A stretch of 64,000 nucleotides of DNA. It comes from MADRE3 sp963718195. Its GTDB lineage: Bacteria > Desulfobacterota > Desulfobulbia > Desulfobulbales > Desulfocapsaceae. The DNA lies in contig CAVQYQ010000009.1 of assembly GCA_963718195.1 (NCBI GenBank), forward strand, positions 248,001 to 312,000, read 5' to 3'. The notes beneath the pieces were generated by a model. The model did no database searches. It was not told the DNA's origin and saw only the letters and a program-made list of their open reading frames with translations. This document shows positions 36,877-45,562 of the stretch, in pieces; the stretch's first letter is position 1; every line of letters begins with the position of its first letter. The position numbers were made by a program, and so were the translations under genes.

Positions 36877-36904
36877 AAAAGGCAGGGTTTGAAATAACCC
36901 TGCC
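36877..36904 (-). terminator. Intrinsic terminator of the PEP-CTERM gene
   Basis: A 9-bp stem, GGCAGGGTT with AACCCTGCC, followed on the minus strand by a T7 run, 27 nt after the stop codon. Confidence 0.9.
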
Positions 36905-36930
36905 TTCCGCACTCAAGAGAATGGTGAAAA

Positions 36931-37584
36931 TTATTTTTTCCTTCTGAACCTTGTACCGGCCAGACCAGCGAGCCCCGCACCAAAGAGCAGCATCGTTGCA
37001 GGTTCGGGAACAGGCGCAACTGAATTTGCATTTATCCTGATCTCTCCTTTGATGCCTGCGACTGCGCTTTCCAGATTGCCAATTGGTTGAGATAAGCCAA
37101 GGAGCAGGACGCCTTCATCCCAGTCGCCGAAATTCATGTAACTGATTGGTCCAAAACTTCCCGAATTTCCTAAGGGTTCTATAAACGTCCTGGCAGTTAG
37201 GAGTTTTTCCCCGTTTCCGGGTGAGGCCAGTGAAAATGCTCCAAGTTTGATACCATACCCGGTTTCGTTGATATTAAAGGCATGGGATTGATCCTGGTTG
37301 TTCAGTTTATATTTTCCTCCACCATGTAGATAATAATCCATGGTCCAGTCATACGTCTCATTCCAGTTGATACCATCAGCGACATCTATCTCGTAATGAA
37401 GGAGTCCAATACCGTAAAAAGATCCATAGTCCCCAAAAGGTCCGAATGGCGCTTGGTCACCGTAATTTGCGTATGCACCAAGACCCTGAAATTCTAATGT
37501 ATTTGTATACATAGGGTCGGCAGAGGCTATATTGCCGGTCGACAGGAACAGTACACAAATGATTGTCATGAATACCTTTTTCAT
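36931..37584 (-). CDS. PEP-CTERM sorting-domain protein
   Basis: A 217-aa exported protein. It has a signal peptide to about residue 22 (GNIASA), a low-similarity middle rich in Gly, Tyr and Asp, and a canonical C-terminal sorting signal: VPEPATM at 193-199, a hydrophobic helix LLFGAGLAGLAG and a basic end RFRRKK. Such proteins are cut and exported by exosortase in biofilm- or EPS-forming bacteria. A sigma-54 promoter about 100 nt upstream fits the PrsK/PrsR-type control described for this system. No exosortase gene is in the window. The middle part gives no functional clue. Confidence 0.9.
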   Translation of the reverse strand: MKKVFMTIICVLFLSTGNIASADPMYTNTLEFQGLGAYANYGDQAPFGPFGDYGSFYGIGLLHYEIDVADGINWNETYDWTMDYYLHGGGKYKLNNQDQSHAFNINETGYGIKLGAFSLASPGNGEKLLTARTFIEPLGNSGSFGPISYMNFGDWDEGVLLLGLSQPIGNLESAVAGIKGEIRINANSVAPVPEPATMLLFGAGLAGLAGTRFRRKK

Positions 37585-37680
37585 TATAAAAATCTCCAGG
37601 ATTTTATTGGTTAGCTACACACTCCTCAAGGAACCATTTATGATCAGATGTTTAGGAGCGCCTAAAACAGAAAGTTTACT

Positions 37681-37696
37681 TGCAACAACTATACCA
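37681..37696 (-). promoter_or_regulatory. Sigma-54 promoter of the PEP-CTERM gene
   Basis: On the minus strand TGGTATA-N4-TTGCA matches the -24/-12 consensus TGGYRYR-N4-TTGCW. The distance to the start codon is about 97 nt. Confidence 0.7.
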
Positions 37697-37707
37697 CAAC
37701 GTGGTAT
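37689..37707. promoter_or_regulatory. Palindromic operator overlapping the sigma-54 promoter
   Basis: TATACCAC, AAC, GTGGTATA: a perfect 8-bp inverted repeat with a 3-nt spacer, overlapping the -24 element. It is a likely binding site for a repressor, or an accident of the promoter sequence. Confidence 0.5.
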
Positions 37708-38099
37708 AATCCATAACTCTTTAGAATTGCAATCAAATGTGTGTTTTCGGAGTGGGTAATAGATTGTAAATATTATTGTTTTTGTCCGGATTGCCGGAAA
37801 TGCAATCTACATTTTTGGAAAATTGTTCATTTTTTTGTTGTGGTTATAGATTGATAATTGGGTGATGATCCACTACCCGTGCAGATAGCATGATTATCTG
37901 GCTATAACTCTCTATCTACCCAAGTAACACTATAACCTGCATCCGTTATAAGGCTTCCGTAGGATACCCCACACCGCCACGGTGTTCATTTACAAGTTAG
38001 GCTCGATGACTATTTTGTACCATATGGCCCTGGTTCCGGACATTTTTCCCGGGGATTGACAGGTGTTTCATAACTGGTATCTCTGGACGATTCCATTTT
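37708..38099. other. Intergenic region
   Basis: No gene. A short inverted repeat (TCCGGATTGCCGGA, about 37787-37800) and a GC-rich patch near 37965-37990 are visible. The region precedes the remnant of a transporter gene and may be eroded coding DNA. Confidence 0.35.
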
Positions 38100-38444
38100 A
38101 GCAGAATTCCCCAGCATCATCTGGGCGCTACTGAGCGGTGTTGAAATCCAGGAAGAGATGCAGGTAAAAATGCAGATCTAGGAGAGAACAGGTGGCCTAC
38201 GATAAGAATGCCAATCCGCCTGACAAATACAAGGTTCTGGAGGATGTACAGGACTGGGCAACCAATATTGGTTATCCCGGTCATGTCAACGCGGGGATTT
38301 CTGAAGTTTTCGGCGCATGGCTCATCCCCACCATGTTTGGTCAGGCGGCAAGTCGGGAAAATGAGCCCGGAAGACGCACTCAATGTTGCAGATCGTCAGA
38401 TTCAGGCTATATTCAATAAGTGGAGAACCCAGGGTGTGCTGTAA
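38100..38444 (+). pseudogene. 3' remnant of an ABC sugar-binding protein gene
   Basis: Only the C-terminal part of a family 1 extracellular solute-binding protein remains, recognised by YPGHVNAGISEVFGAWLIPTMF and KMSPEDALNVADRQIQAIFNKW. The two pieces lie in different frames and join if one base near 38354 is dropped (AAS then GKMSPED). Upstream of about 38190 the sequence degenerates, and there is no permease or ATPase gene next to it. It is a true remnant, left by a deletion. Confidence 0.75.
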
Positions 38445-38490
38445 ATGATAGCTCGCAGTGCAGAGGAGGAGAAGCTTTTGGGGCGGGGTG

Positions 38491-39783
38491 ATGAGTAGCA
38501 GATTAAATACAGACGAGAGCAGGGCCGACAGGCGGTTGAAAAACCTGATTGATGTCAACCAGCACTTTGCTGAAATTGAATCGCTGGAAGAATTGTTTCC
38601 GCTCATGCTCGACCTGGCAAAACATATCACCGAAGCAGAGGCAGCCTCACTGTTACTCTATAATCCTGGCGAAAATGTCCTTGAGTTTGTTTCAATAACC
38701 GATGACAGCCTGGACAATGAAAAAAAACAGATTCTCAGGGATACGATTAAAATCAAGATAGGCGAGGGAATTGCGGGTCGCGTGGCGAAGTATCGATGCC
38801 CTCTAATGGTCGATGACACCCAAAACGATGAGAGGTTTTTGGTATCGGTCGATAAAAAGACAGGTTTTTTAACAAGAAACCTGCTCAGTGTCCCGTTGCT
38901 CCATAATGATGAACTCCTTGGGGTTTTAAATGTTTTAAACTCCATTAAAAAAAACGCTTTTGATCTCGAGGATCAAGAACTGCTGCTCGGCTACTCCTAT
39001 CTGGCATCAGTCGCCATTACCAGGTCAAGGCTGATCGAAAGCCGATTGGCTCAACAGCGACTTGAAACACAGCTCACCACCGCTGCCAAAATTCAATCAT
39101 TGTTCTGGCCGAAAATCCCTGAACTGGGGCAGGGGAGCCATGTCTGGGCCGTATCAGAGCCTGCAGCATTTGTTGGTGGTGACTTGTATGATTTCATTCC
39201 ATTGCCCGATGGCAGCTGGGTAATGTATGTGGCGGATGTTTCGGATAAAGGGTTGCCGGCAGCGATGATCATGGTCGCCTTGTGGTCCAAAATCAGGTCA
39301 GAGGTGCTGCTCTACAGGGACCTGGAATCATTTCTCACCTCAATTAACAACGCCATGTATGACCTCCTCCACGAAGAAGGTTTTTTTGCAACGGTCGTTA
39401 TGGGGCAATACTGGCCGGGTACCGGTAAATTATCTATTGTTCGTGGTGGACATCCGTTCCCGCTGTTAATCAGGAATGGCGACGTAATTGAGGTGGATGA
39501 TACAGAGGGGATATCTTTGGGCGTGGTCAGAAACGCGGCGTATGTTCGATCTGACATTATCCTCTCCCCGGGCGAATCAATTATCTTTTTTTCTGACGGT
39601 GTCACCGAAGCGGAAAATCAACAGAGAGTTCAATTCGGCCACCATCGCAGCATCAAATATCTTACAGAAAAGAGAGACCTGCCAAGAAGCTATGCCCTTT
39701 TACATGAAATCATGAACTGGCAGCAAGCAAGTGATCAAAATGATGATCTCACCATTCTGGAGATATGGCGGGAGGCTGTATGA
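38491..39783 (+). CDS. GAF-domain PP2C/SpoIIE-type serine phosphatase
   Basis: A 430-aa cytoplasmic protein. The ATG at 38491 with a GGGGCGGGG site is preferred over an upstream GTG at 38458. A GAF domain spans about 25-180 (LEELFPLMLDLAKHITEAEAAS, then GEGIAGRVAKYRCPLMVDD). After a coiled linker (LETQLTTAAKIQSLFWPKIP) the SpoIIE phosphatase domain (about 215-430) carries the metal-binding GGDLYDF, DVSDKGLPAAM, GGHPFPLL, FFSDGVTEA and NDDLT motifs. It is probably the phosphatase of a partner-switching module, but no anti-sigma/STAS gene is adjacent. Confidence 0.92.
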   Translation: MSSRLNTDESRADRRLKNLIDVNQHFAEIESLEELFPLMLDLAKHITEAEAASLLLYNPGENVLEFVSITDDSLDNEKKQILRDTIKIKIGEGIAGRVAKYRCPLMVDDTQNDERFLVSVDKKTGFLTRNLLSVPLLHNDELLGVLNVLNSIKKNAFDLEDQELLLGYSYLASVAITRSRLIESRLAQQRLETQLTTAAKIQSLFWPKIPELGQGSHVWAVSEPAAFVGGDLYDFIPLPDGSWVMYVADVSDKGLPAAMIMVALWSKIRSEVLLYRDLESFLTSINNAMYDLLHEEGFFATVVMGQYWPGTGKLSIVRGGHPFPLLIRNGDVIEVDDTEGISLGVVRNAAYVRSDIILSPGESIIFFSDGVTEAENQQRVQFGHHRSIKYLTEKRDLPRSYALLHEIMNWQQASDQNDDLTILEIWREAV

Positions 39784-39872
39784 TAAACGATGGCGAGATT
39801 GTTGACAGCCGGAACAGAAATCCATACGTATATTGGAGTGGAGTTGTTATGGTGGATAGTCAGAAAGGGTGA
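39780..39872 (+). CDS. Possible 30-aa peptide overlapping the phosphatase stop
   Basis: Starts at an ATG overlapping the TGA of the previous gene (ATGA) and ends at TGA 39870-39872. There is no family, no signal peptide and no independent ribosome site. The overlap alone supports it; it may be a remnant or non-coding. Confidence 0.2.
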   Translation: MINDGEIVDSRNRNPYVYWSGVVMVDSQKG

Positions 39873-39968
39873 GGCGGCAGGATTACCGAGCAATGTATAG
39901 CTCGGGTCTTCTGTGTCCTGGTCCTGTGTCCATCTCCGATAAAAAGAGTCAATTAAATGGGGGCTGCT

Positions 39969-40466
39969 ATGGCAATAATCACCCGAAACGGTGCTGAGAT
40001 TGAAACAATTGGCGTTTTGCCTGAAATTGGAAGTGAAGCGCCGGATTTTTCGCTGGTCAAAACTGATCTGTCCGAATGCGGTCTTAAGGATTTTGAAGGT
40101 AAGACCGCCATACTCAATATTTTTCCGAGCATAGATACTCCGACCTGTGCGCAATCAGTACGCAGATTCAATCAGGAAGCGGCAGCTATCGACAATACAG
40201 TTGTGCTCTGTATATCACCGGACCTGCCATTTGCCCACGCGAGGTTTTGCGAAACCGAGGGGTTAAAGAATGTCATCCCGCTTTCCTCTTTTCGATCTCC
40301 TGGTTTTGGAGAGGCATATGGTGTTTCATTGATCACTACTGAGCTAAAGGGATTGTTCGCCCGGGCGATCGTTGTGGTAGATAAACATGGAACCATCAGC
40401 TATACAGAACTCGTTCCGGAATTGAAGCAGGAGCCCGATTACCTTTCAGCACTGGGAGCGATCTGA
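39969..40466 (+). CDS. tpx: Thiol peroxidase
   Basis: A 165-aa atypical two-cysteine peroxiredoxin. The ATG at 39969 with GGGGG is used; an in-frame ATG 12 nt upstream is less likely. The peroxidatic cysteine is C60 in SIDTPTCAQSVRRF, with resolving C94 in FAHARFCETEGLKNV, spaced as in E. coli Tpx (61/95). The substrate loop PDLPFAHARF is intact. It reduces lipid and other hydroperoxides with thioredoxin in the cytoplasm. Monocistronic. Confidence 0.95.
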   Translation: MAIITRNGAEIETIGVLPEIGSEAPDFSLVKTDLSECGLKDFEGKTAILNIFPSIDTPTCAQSVRRFNQEAAAIDNTVVLCISPDLPFAHARFCETEGLKNVIPLSSFRSPGFGEAYGVSLITTELKGLFARAIVVVDKHGTISYTELVPELKQEPDYLSALGAI

Positions 40467-40520
40467 CTTACTATATCTCTTAGAGGTGGCAGCAGGTAGG
40501 CGTTGAAGCTCTGCTGCCGA

Positions 40521-40946
40521 TTATACCGTTTTCTTGGTGATTTCAATATCGCTCAAAAGAGAGAGGGCTTTCGTTTCTTCTGTCGGCAGAAACACACCAT
40601 TTGCTTCCTCCCCATACTGCTGCTTTAATCTGTTCTCAAGTTCCAGGTTCAGGTCGAAAATACCAAATCCTTTCATCCGCCATTCTGAAAACAGCGCTTC
40701 ATCAACAGGACCAAAACTTACCAGGGTGATATCCCGATGCCGTGGGTCTTTAACGATTCGAGAAAATGTTGCATTGACATCCTCAAAACTGCCTTCTAGA
40801 AACTGGAGGAAATGGGAACGGGTCGCAATTAATGCACCGTTTACTCCCTCAGCCCGATTTTTGTCCATGCTCGTGTAAAGGATATCCCGCAGGTCCTCCT
40901 TGCTGATCGGTCCAGCTGACGTACTCTTGTATATGAGTCTGTACAT
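40521..40946 (-). CDS. BLUF-domain blue-light photoreceptor
   Basis: A 141-aa protein started at 40946 (GAGGAG site). The BLUF fold occupies residues 2-95 with the flavin-contacting residues in place: Tyr6 (LIYKS), Asn30 (DKNRAEGVNG), Gln48 (FLQFLEG), and Trp89 with Met91 (SEWRMK). A 45-residue C-terminal tail of helices follows, as in short BLUF proteins. No output domain is attached, so it would act through a partner protein. It is a single gene between tpx and the outer-membrane protein. Confidence 0.9.
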   Translation of the reverse strand: MYRLIYKSTSAGPISKEDLRDILYTSMDKNRAEGVNGALIATRSHFLQFLEGSFEDVNATFSRIVKDPRHRDITLVSFGPVDEALFSEWRMKGFGIFDLNLELENRLKQQYGEEANGVFLPTEETKALSLLSDIEITKKTV

Positions 40947-41190
40947 TTTTGCTCCTCTTTTTGTTACCATTCTGGAGCAGATAAGGCCGATTTTTCCTGC
41001 TCATTTTCGGTTCATTACATGGGTATCAATTGCGGCACTATTTTTTTCCTGGAAATATCGGTTGTCGTCGACAGGAAAAAAACAGAGCAATGATTCTAGA
41101 ATGTATTAATATACAGCTGGTTACGAATAATCAATAGTCTCTACCGGATTTTTTTGATTAGGTATAAACGAATTCTTCCTTGGGGGTACC

Positions 41191-42142
41191 ATGCATTTTA
41201 TCCGTTTTTTCTTTTCAGCGATTTCAGTCTGTCTGGCCCTTTCTCCTGTCGCATTGTGTGCAGCGGAAAAGCCGGAAAACCAGAATCGTTTTGGTCCCCC
41301 GGCCGGGTGGACAAGCTTTGTCCGCGGTGGCGGTGTCTATCAGTTTGATACGGATCTTGATGAGGGCGGCAGCTATAATGCTACGAGATTGACCATTCAG
41401 GCTGGACATGGGTATGCGTGGGACCGGCGCACCAGCGTCTCGCTGGCACTCGGTTACAGCTATGACGGCTATTCCTTTTCTCAAAGGGGGGGGGATCGGG
41501 GGAGGAATCGCCTCGTTTGATCCTTGGGAAGATATCCATTCACTCTCTTTGGGACTGCCGATGCGCAAGGGTATTGGTGAGGCGTGGTCAGCGTTTCTCA
41601 TTCCTTCGCTCCGGTCAACGGGAGAAAGTGGCTCCTCCTTTGATGATACCATCACCGGCGGAGTTCTGACCGGGTTTGCCTATCGGTTCAGTGACCGTTT
41701 GACCATAGGTCCAGGAATCGGTGTTGTTTCCCAGCTCGAAGATTCTGCAACTGTTTTCCCCGTCATCATAATTGACTGGAAGATAACTGACAGGCTCAGC
41801 CTTGGGACCGGGCGAGGGCTTGGAGCCACACTGGGCCCTGGCCTGACCCTCAACTATCAGGCAAACCAGCTGTGGAATTTTGCAATCGGCGGCCGTTATG
41901 AAAAATTCCGCTTCCGGCTTGACAATGACGGAGCGGTAAAGGATGGCATCGGCGAAGATAAATCTTTCCCGGTTTTTGCCAGTTGCACGTATAGCTTTAA
42001 CCCCAAAACGCAGGTGAGTCTTGTTGGCGGTATCGAATTTGGGGGAGAACTTGTGTTGGAAGATGAGAAGGGGCACCGGATAACGAAAGAATCATATGAC
42101 CCAGGAGGATTCCTAGGTGTTACGTTCAATGTCAGGATCTAG
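41191..42142 (+). pseudogene. Outer-membrane beta-barrel-like protein, off-frame at a G9 tract
   Basis: With one base removed from the G9 run at 41486-41494 this is a 316-aa exported protein. It has a signal peptide (about 1-27, ALCAA) followed by alternating beta strands rich in Gly, Tyr and Arg ending with FNVRI, an aromatic/aliphatic barrel-type end. The join reads SFSQRGG then IGGGIASFDPWEDIHSLSLGLP. As given, translation stops 19 nt after the tract. It could be a phase-variable gene (G8 = ON), a real mutation, or a homopolymer miscount. The ribosome site is TTGGGGG. Function unknown. Confidence 0.7.
41486..41494 (+). repeat. Poly-G tract (G9) inside the outer-membrane protein gene
   Basis: Nine consecutive G at codon 99-102. 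G8 or G11 restores the reading frame; G9 and G10 do not. Tracts of this length are classical sites of slipped-strand phase variation and also of sequencing error. Confidence 0.85.
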
Positions 42143-42218
42143 TGGTATCAAGGGCACAGTCAGGTGCTGATTAGCTATTGCCAGACTGGAAACATGGAGC
42201 AGCAAAAAACATACAACG

Positions 42219-42740
42219 ATGGATATGAACAAAATTATACTCGGAATAGTCTCTGTCATTTTATCTGGGTGTACCGGTTATCCTAAAAACATTGCTCCGG
42301 TAAAAGACTTTGAGCTGAACAGGTATCTGGGTACATGGTACGAGATCGCCCGTCTTGATCACTCTTTTGAGCGGGGACTTGAAAAAGTAACTGCCCAGTA
42401 TTCAATTCGTGATGATGGAGGAGTTTCCGTTATAAATCGGGGGTTTTCTCCTGCCAATCAGTCCTGGAAAGAGGCCGAGGGGAAGGCTTACTATGCCCGT
42501 CAACGTGATGAAGGGTATTTGAAGGTATCATTTTTCGGACCTTTTTACAGTTCATACGTGATTTTTGATCTGGATAAAGAAAACTATCAGCACGCCTTCG
42601 TGACGGGGCCGAACAAATCATACCTCTGGTTTCTGTCACGATCTCCAAAACCGGATGATAGTGTTCTGGCCCGATTTGTTACAAAGGCCGAAAACCTTGG
42701 GTATCCAATTGACCAACTGATCTACGTGAATCACGATTGA
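42219..42740 (+). CDS. blc: Outer-membrane lipocalin (Blc-like)
   Basis: A 173-aa lipoprotein. The lipobox is ILSGC (about residues 14-18). The lipocalin signature is LGTWYEIARLDHSFERG, followed by the conserved YSIRDDGGVSVINRG and the closing LSRSPKPDD. It binds fatty acids or lysophospholipids on the inner face of the outer membrane in studied homologs. It precedes the glutamine synthetase gene by 54 nt, perhaps by chance. Confidence 0.9.
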   Translation: MDMNKIILGIVSVILSGCTGYPKNIAPVKDFELNRYLGTWYEIARLDHSFERGLEKVTAQYSIRDDGGVSVINRGFSPANQSWKEAEGKAYYARQRDEGYLKVSFFGPFYSSYVIFDLDKENYQHAFVTGPNKSYLWFLSRSPKPDDSVLARFVTKAENLGYPIDQLIYVNHD

Positions 42741-42794
42741 CAGCCCTGCACTATTCAAATCTTGAACATTCAACTTTGTTGAAGGAACGGTCTT

Positions 42795-43805
42795 ATGGCA
42801 AAGATCAAAGCAGAATATATCTGGATCGATGGAAACAAGCCTACCCCCAAGTTGCGTTCAAAAACAAAAATCATCGATGGGCCAGTAACAGAGCTTGCTG
42901 AGATACCTGACTGGGGGTTTGATGGTTCCAGTACCATGCAAAGTGAAGGGCACGACAGTGACCGGGCAATGCATCCTGTCTCTTTCGTGCCTGATCCCAT
43001 TCGTGGCGGCGAACATATCCTGGTCATGACCGAGGTGCGGTATCCCGATAATAAGCCTCACGAGACCAATAAACGGGTCCATCTCGAAATGCTTGCCAGA
43101 GAGCATGAACCTCATGAGGCCTGGTTCGGCATTGAGCAGGAGTATACTTTTTTCCGGGGACGGGCCCCTCTGGGCTGGCCGGAAGGTGGGTACCCGGCTC
43201 CTCAAGGCCCTTTTTACTGCGGAGTTGGCGCTGACGAGGTGTTTGGCCGTGATATCGTTGAGCGGCACATGGATGCCTGTCTCCACGCCGGTATCAGCAT
43301 ATCCGGTGTTAATGCCGAGGTAATGCCGGGTCAATGGGAGTTCCAGATCGGTCCACTCGGGCCCCTGGAGGCTGCTGATCAGCTATGGATCGCCCGCTGG
43401 CTTCTCTACCGTATCGCCGAAGACTTTGGTGTCAATGCGACCCTCCACCCAAAACCGGTGCAGGGGGACTGGAATGGTGCAGGAGCTCACACCAACTTCA
43501 GTACCAGGGAAATGAGGGAATCGGAGGGATACGCTGCGGTTAAAGCTGCCTGTGAAAAGCTTGGCAAACGACACGAAGAGCATATTGCTGTCTATGGAGC
43601 CCATAATGACCTCCGTCTCACCGGTTTCCATGAGACCTGCTCTATTCATGAATTTCGTTACGGCGTCAGCGATCGGGGCGCATCGGTACGGATTCCCTTG
43701 CCTACCGAACAGCATGGGAGGGGATACCTTGAGGATCGCCGTCCTGGAGCGAATATGAATCCATACGAGGTTTGTGCAATAATGCTCGAGACCATCTGCT
43801 CCTGA
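42795..43805 (+). CDS. glnII: Glutamine synthetase, type II (eukaryotic-type)
   Basis: A 336-aa GSII-type glutamine synthetase that makes glutamine from glutamate, ammonia and ATP. Motifs in order are IPDWGFDGSST near 38-48, WFGIEQEYTFF near 110, NAEVMPGQWEFQIGP near 175, GAGAHTNFST near 230 and the arginine-containing VRIPLPTEQHGRGYLEDRRPGANMNPY at the C-terminus. This is much shorter than the usual bacterial GSI (about 470) and unlike GSIII. GSII is found in scattered bacteria as a second enzyme. No nitrogen-regulatory gene is adjacent; the upstream lipocalin gene is close. Confidence 0.93.
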   Translation: MAKIKAEYIWIDGNKPTPKLRSKTKIIDGPVTELAEIPDWGFDGSSTMQSEGHDSDRAMHPVSFVPDPIRGGEHILVMTEVRYPDNKPHETNKRVHLEMLAREHEPHEAWFGIEQEYTFFRGRAPLGWPEGGYPAPQGPFYCGVGADEVFGRDIVERHMDACLHAGISISGVNAEVMPGQWEFQIGPLGPLEAADQLWIARWLLYRIAEDFGVNATLHPKPVQGDWNGAGAHTNFSTREMRESEGYAAVKAACEKLGKRHEEHIAVYGAHNDLRLTGFHETCSIHEFRYGVSDRGASVRIPLPTEQHGRGYLEDRRPGANMNPYEVCAIMLETICS

Positions 43806-43858
43806 CAACGATAACGTTTCGGGGACTTCGGGTGGTAAGCAATGGTAGGTTCGGGATG

Positions 43859-44359
43859 TTACAGGTATCTGCCAAACACCAGGTATCCCTTACCCTGGCC
43901 GAAATGGTTGTTTTTACCGTGCGTCAGACTCTCCAGCTTCAAACTGAACAGAGCGTCATACAGCCGTTCTGAAGATGGCAAAATCGGTAATGTCAGGTAT
44001 CGTCCTGTCAGGTTATCTGAGTAGAGTTCCTTTCTTGGGATAACAGGGATTGTTCTTTTCATGATGAAGTAAAATGAGAAGGTATAGCTCTCTTTATTGA
44101 TGCTGGTAAATGTTCCCGACATGGTGATGACCGTCCTGAAACCCGTCTCCGTGAGCCCTGCACCTGAAATAAGCAGTTTGAGCGTATCCGCTACCTCAAT
44201 GCGTGTGTCTGAATCATGGAAGAATTCCCCTGATTTTGATCTTATAATCAGTTCTTCATGTTCATCCGCAAGCTTTTCTGTCACTAATCTGCTGACCAGG
44301 TCAAATGTGAAATCAACCTCGCTTGTCGGTTGGTATTCTTCAGAATTTTGTGTTTTCAA
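43859..44359 (-). CDS. Hypothetical protein (TTG start)
   Basis: A 166-aa protein. A longer open frame reaches 44518, but the TTG at 44359 has a GGGAG site and matches the start of the well-composed sequence (MKTQNSEEYQPTSEVDF). It appears soluble and basic at the C-terminus, with strands such as RTVITMSGTFTSINKESYT. No motif was recognised. Neighbours are an AraC-type regulator on the opposite strand, transcribed divergently. Confidence 0.5.
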   Translation of the reverse strand: MKTQNSEEYQPTSEVDFTFDLVSRLVTEKLADEHEELIIRSKSGEFFHDSDTRIEVADTLKLLISGAGLTETGFRTVITMSGTFTSINKESYTFSFYFIMKRTIPVIPRKELYSDNLTGRYLTLPILPSSERLYDALFSLKLESLTHGKNNHFGQGKGYLVFGRYL

Positions 44360-44505
44360 ACCGTTTCTCCCTGGATGTTTAATGGTTATCGTGGAGTATA
44401 GTGATAAATGAGCCTCGATACTTGGCAGTATACGCCTTTCGTTTGTCAGTTGGTGACAGATTTGGTAACGTAACGGGGTGTTGATTTTAAGGAGGCAGCG
44501 AAACC

Positions 44506-45511
44506 ATGTATTTGACAAAACTGGCGAGTATACAGTTGGTAAACTGGAATATTCTCGAGGAGTACAACAAAGACCCGCTCGATATTTTTACCCGGGTGCA
44601 ATTGGACCCTGCTCTCATGCATCAGCCAGGTGCAAGGTATTCTCTGAATAAAATTGCCGAGCTTTGGGAGCTGATGGAGGATGCCATTGAAGACCCATGC
44701 TTTGGTTTGAGCGCTGCAAAATGTTGGCACCCATCTCATTTCGGTACGCTTGGCTATGCATTGCTGATGAGTACCTGTTTGCGCACAACACTTGAGAGAC
44801 TGATCAGGTTTCATCACATTATTTCTGATGCGCCTTTCGGGAAGCTATCTGAAAACCAGGATAGAACAGACACTTGCTTTTAACCTTACCAACAAAGATG
44901 AGAAACAGTATTCTCCAGCTCGCGAAGATGCTGCTATCGCCTGGATCATGTCTGTGTTGAAGGTTAACTTCCAACGTCCTCTTTCTCCCGTCTCGCTGAC
45001 GTTCACACACGCTCGCCCCGAGGGATGTGCCGGGAGATATTACGAACTTTTCAAATGCCCGATTCACTTTGATGCGCCTCTTGCTGGTATTGACTTGACA
45101 CTTGACGATGCAGACAAAATTTTGCCAAGCGGCAACAAGGACATGGCTGAATTCAACGATCAGGCGATGACCAAATATCTCCAGACAAAAAACAGTGATC
45201 CCCTTGTATTGCGAGTTACGAAAATTATTGTGGAGCACCTTCCTTCCGGTGACGCGACCATTGACAAAGCTGCCTCTGAGCTCTTCATAAGCAAGCGGAA
45301 GCTGCAGCGATTGCTTAACGAAGAAGGCACTTCGTTTATTACTATTCTTAACCAGACAAGAGAAGAAATAGCGAAACAGTATGTACGGAATAAGGACATG
45401 AACCTGACAGAGATCGCTTTTCTTCTGGGTTTTTCAGAACAGAGTACATTCTCGCGATCATTCAAGAGATGGACAGGAAAGTCTCCAAGCAGTTTTCGCA
45501 ATGTCGTTTAA
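44506..45511 (+). pseudogene. AraC-family regulator (OruR/ArgR-like), one-base frameshift
   Basis: With one base removed at about 44831-44833 this is a 334-aa AraC regulator. The N-terminal arabinose-binding-like domain begins MYLTKLASIQLVNWNIL and contains GYALLMSTCLRTTLERLIRF. After the break the sensing domain continues SGSYLKTRIEQTLAFNLTN. The C-terminal DNA-binding half (about 235-334) has both HTHs, ending LTEIAFLLGFSEQSTFSRSF and KRWTGKSPSSFR. Length and all domains are otherwise normal, so the shift is recent or an error. The effector and targets are unknown. Confidence 0.85.
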
Positions 45512-45519
45512 CAGAAAAA

Positions 45520-45543
45520 GGCAGAGCCAGCTATAGCTCTGCC
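45520..45543 (+). terminator. Terminator-like hairpin after the AraC gene
   Basis: An 8-bp stem, GGCAGAGC with GCTCTGCC, flanked by an A5 run on the 5' side, so it would act best on the minus strand. It lies 9 nt after the AraC stop. Confidence 0.55.
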
Positions 45544-45562
45544 CTCCCGGCGCGGTGAGGGT

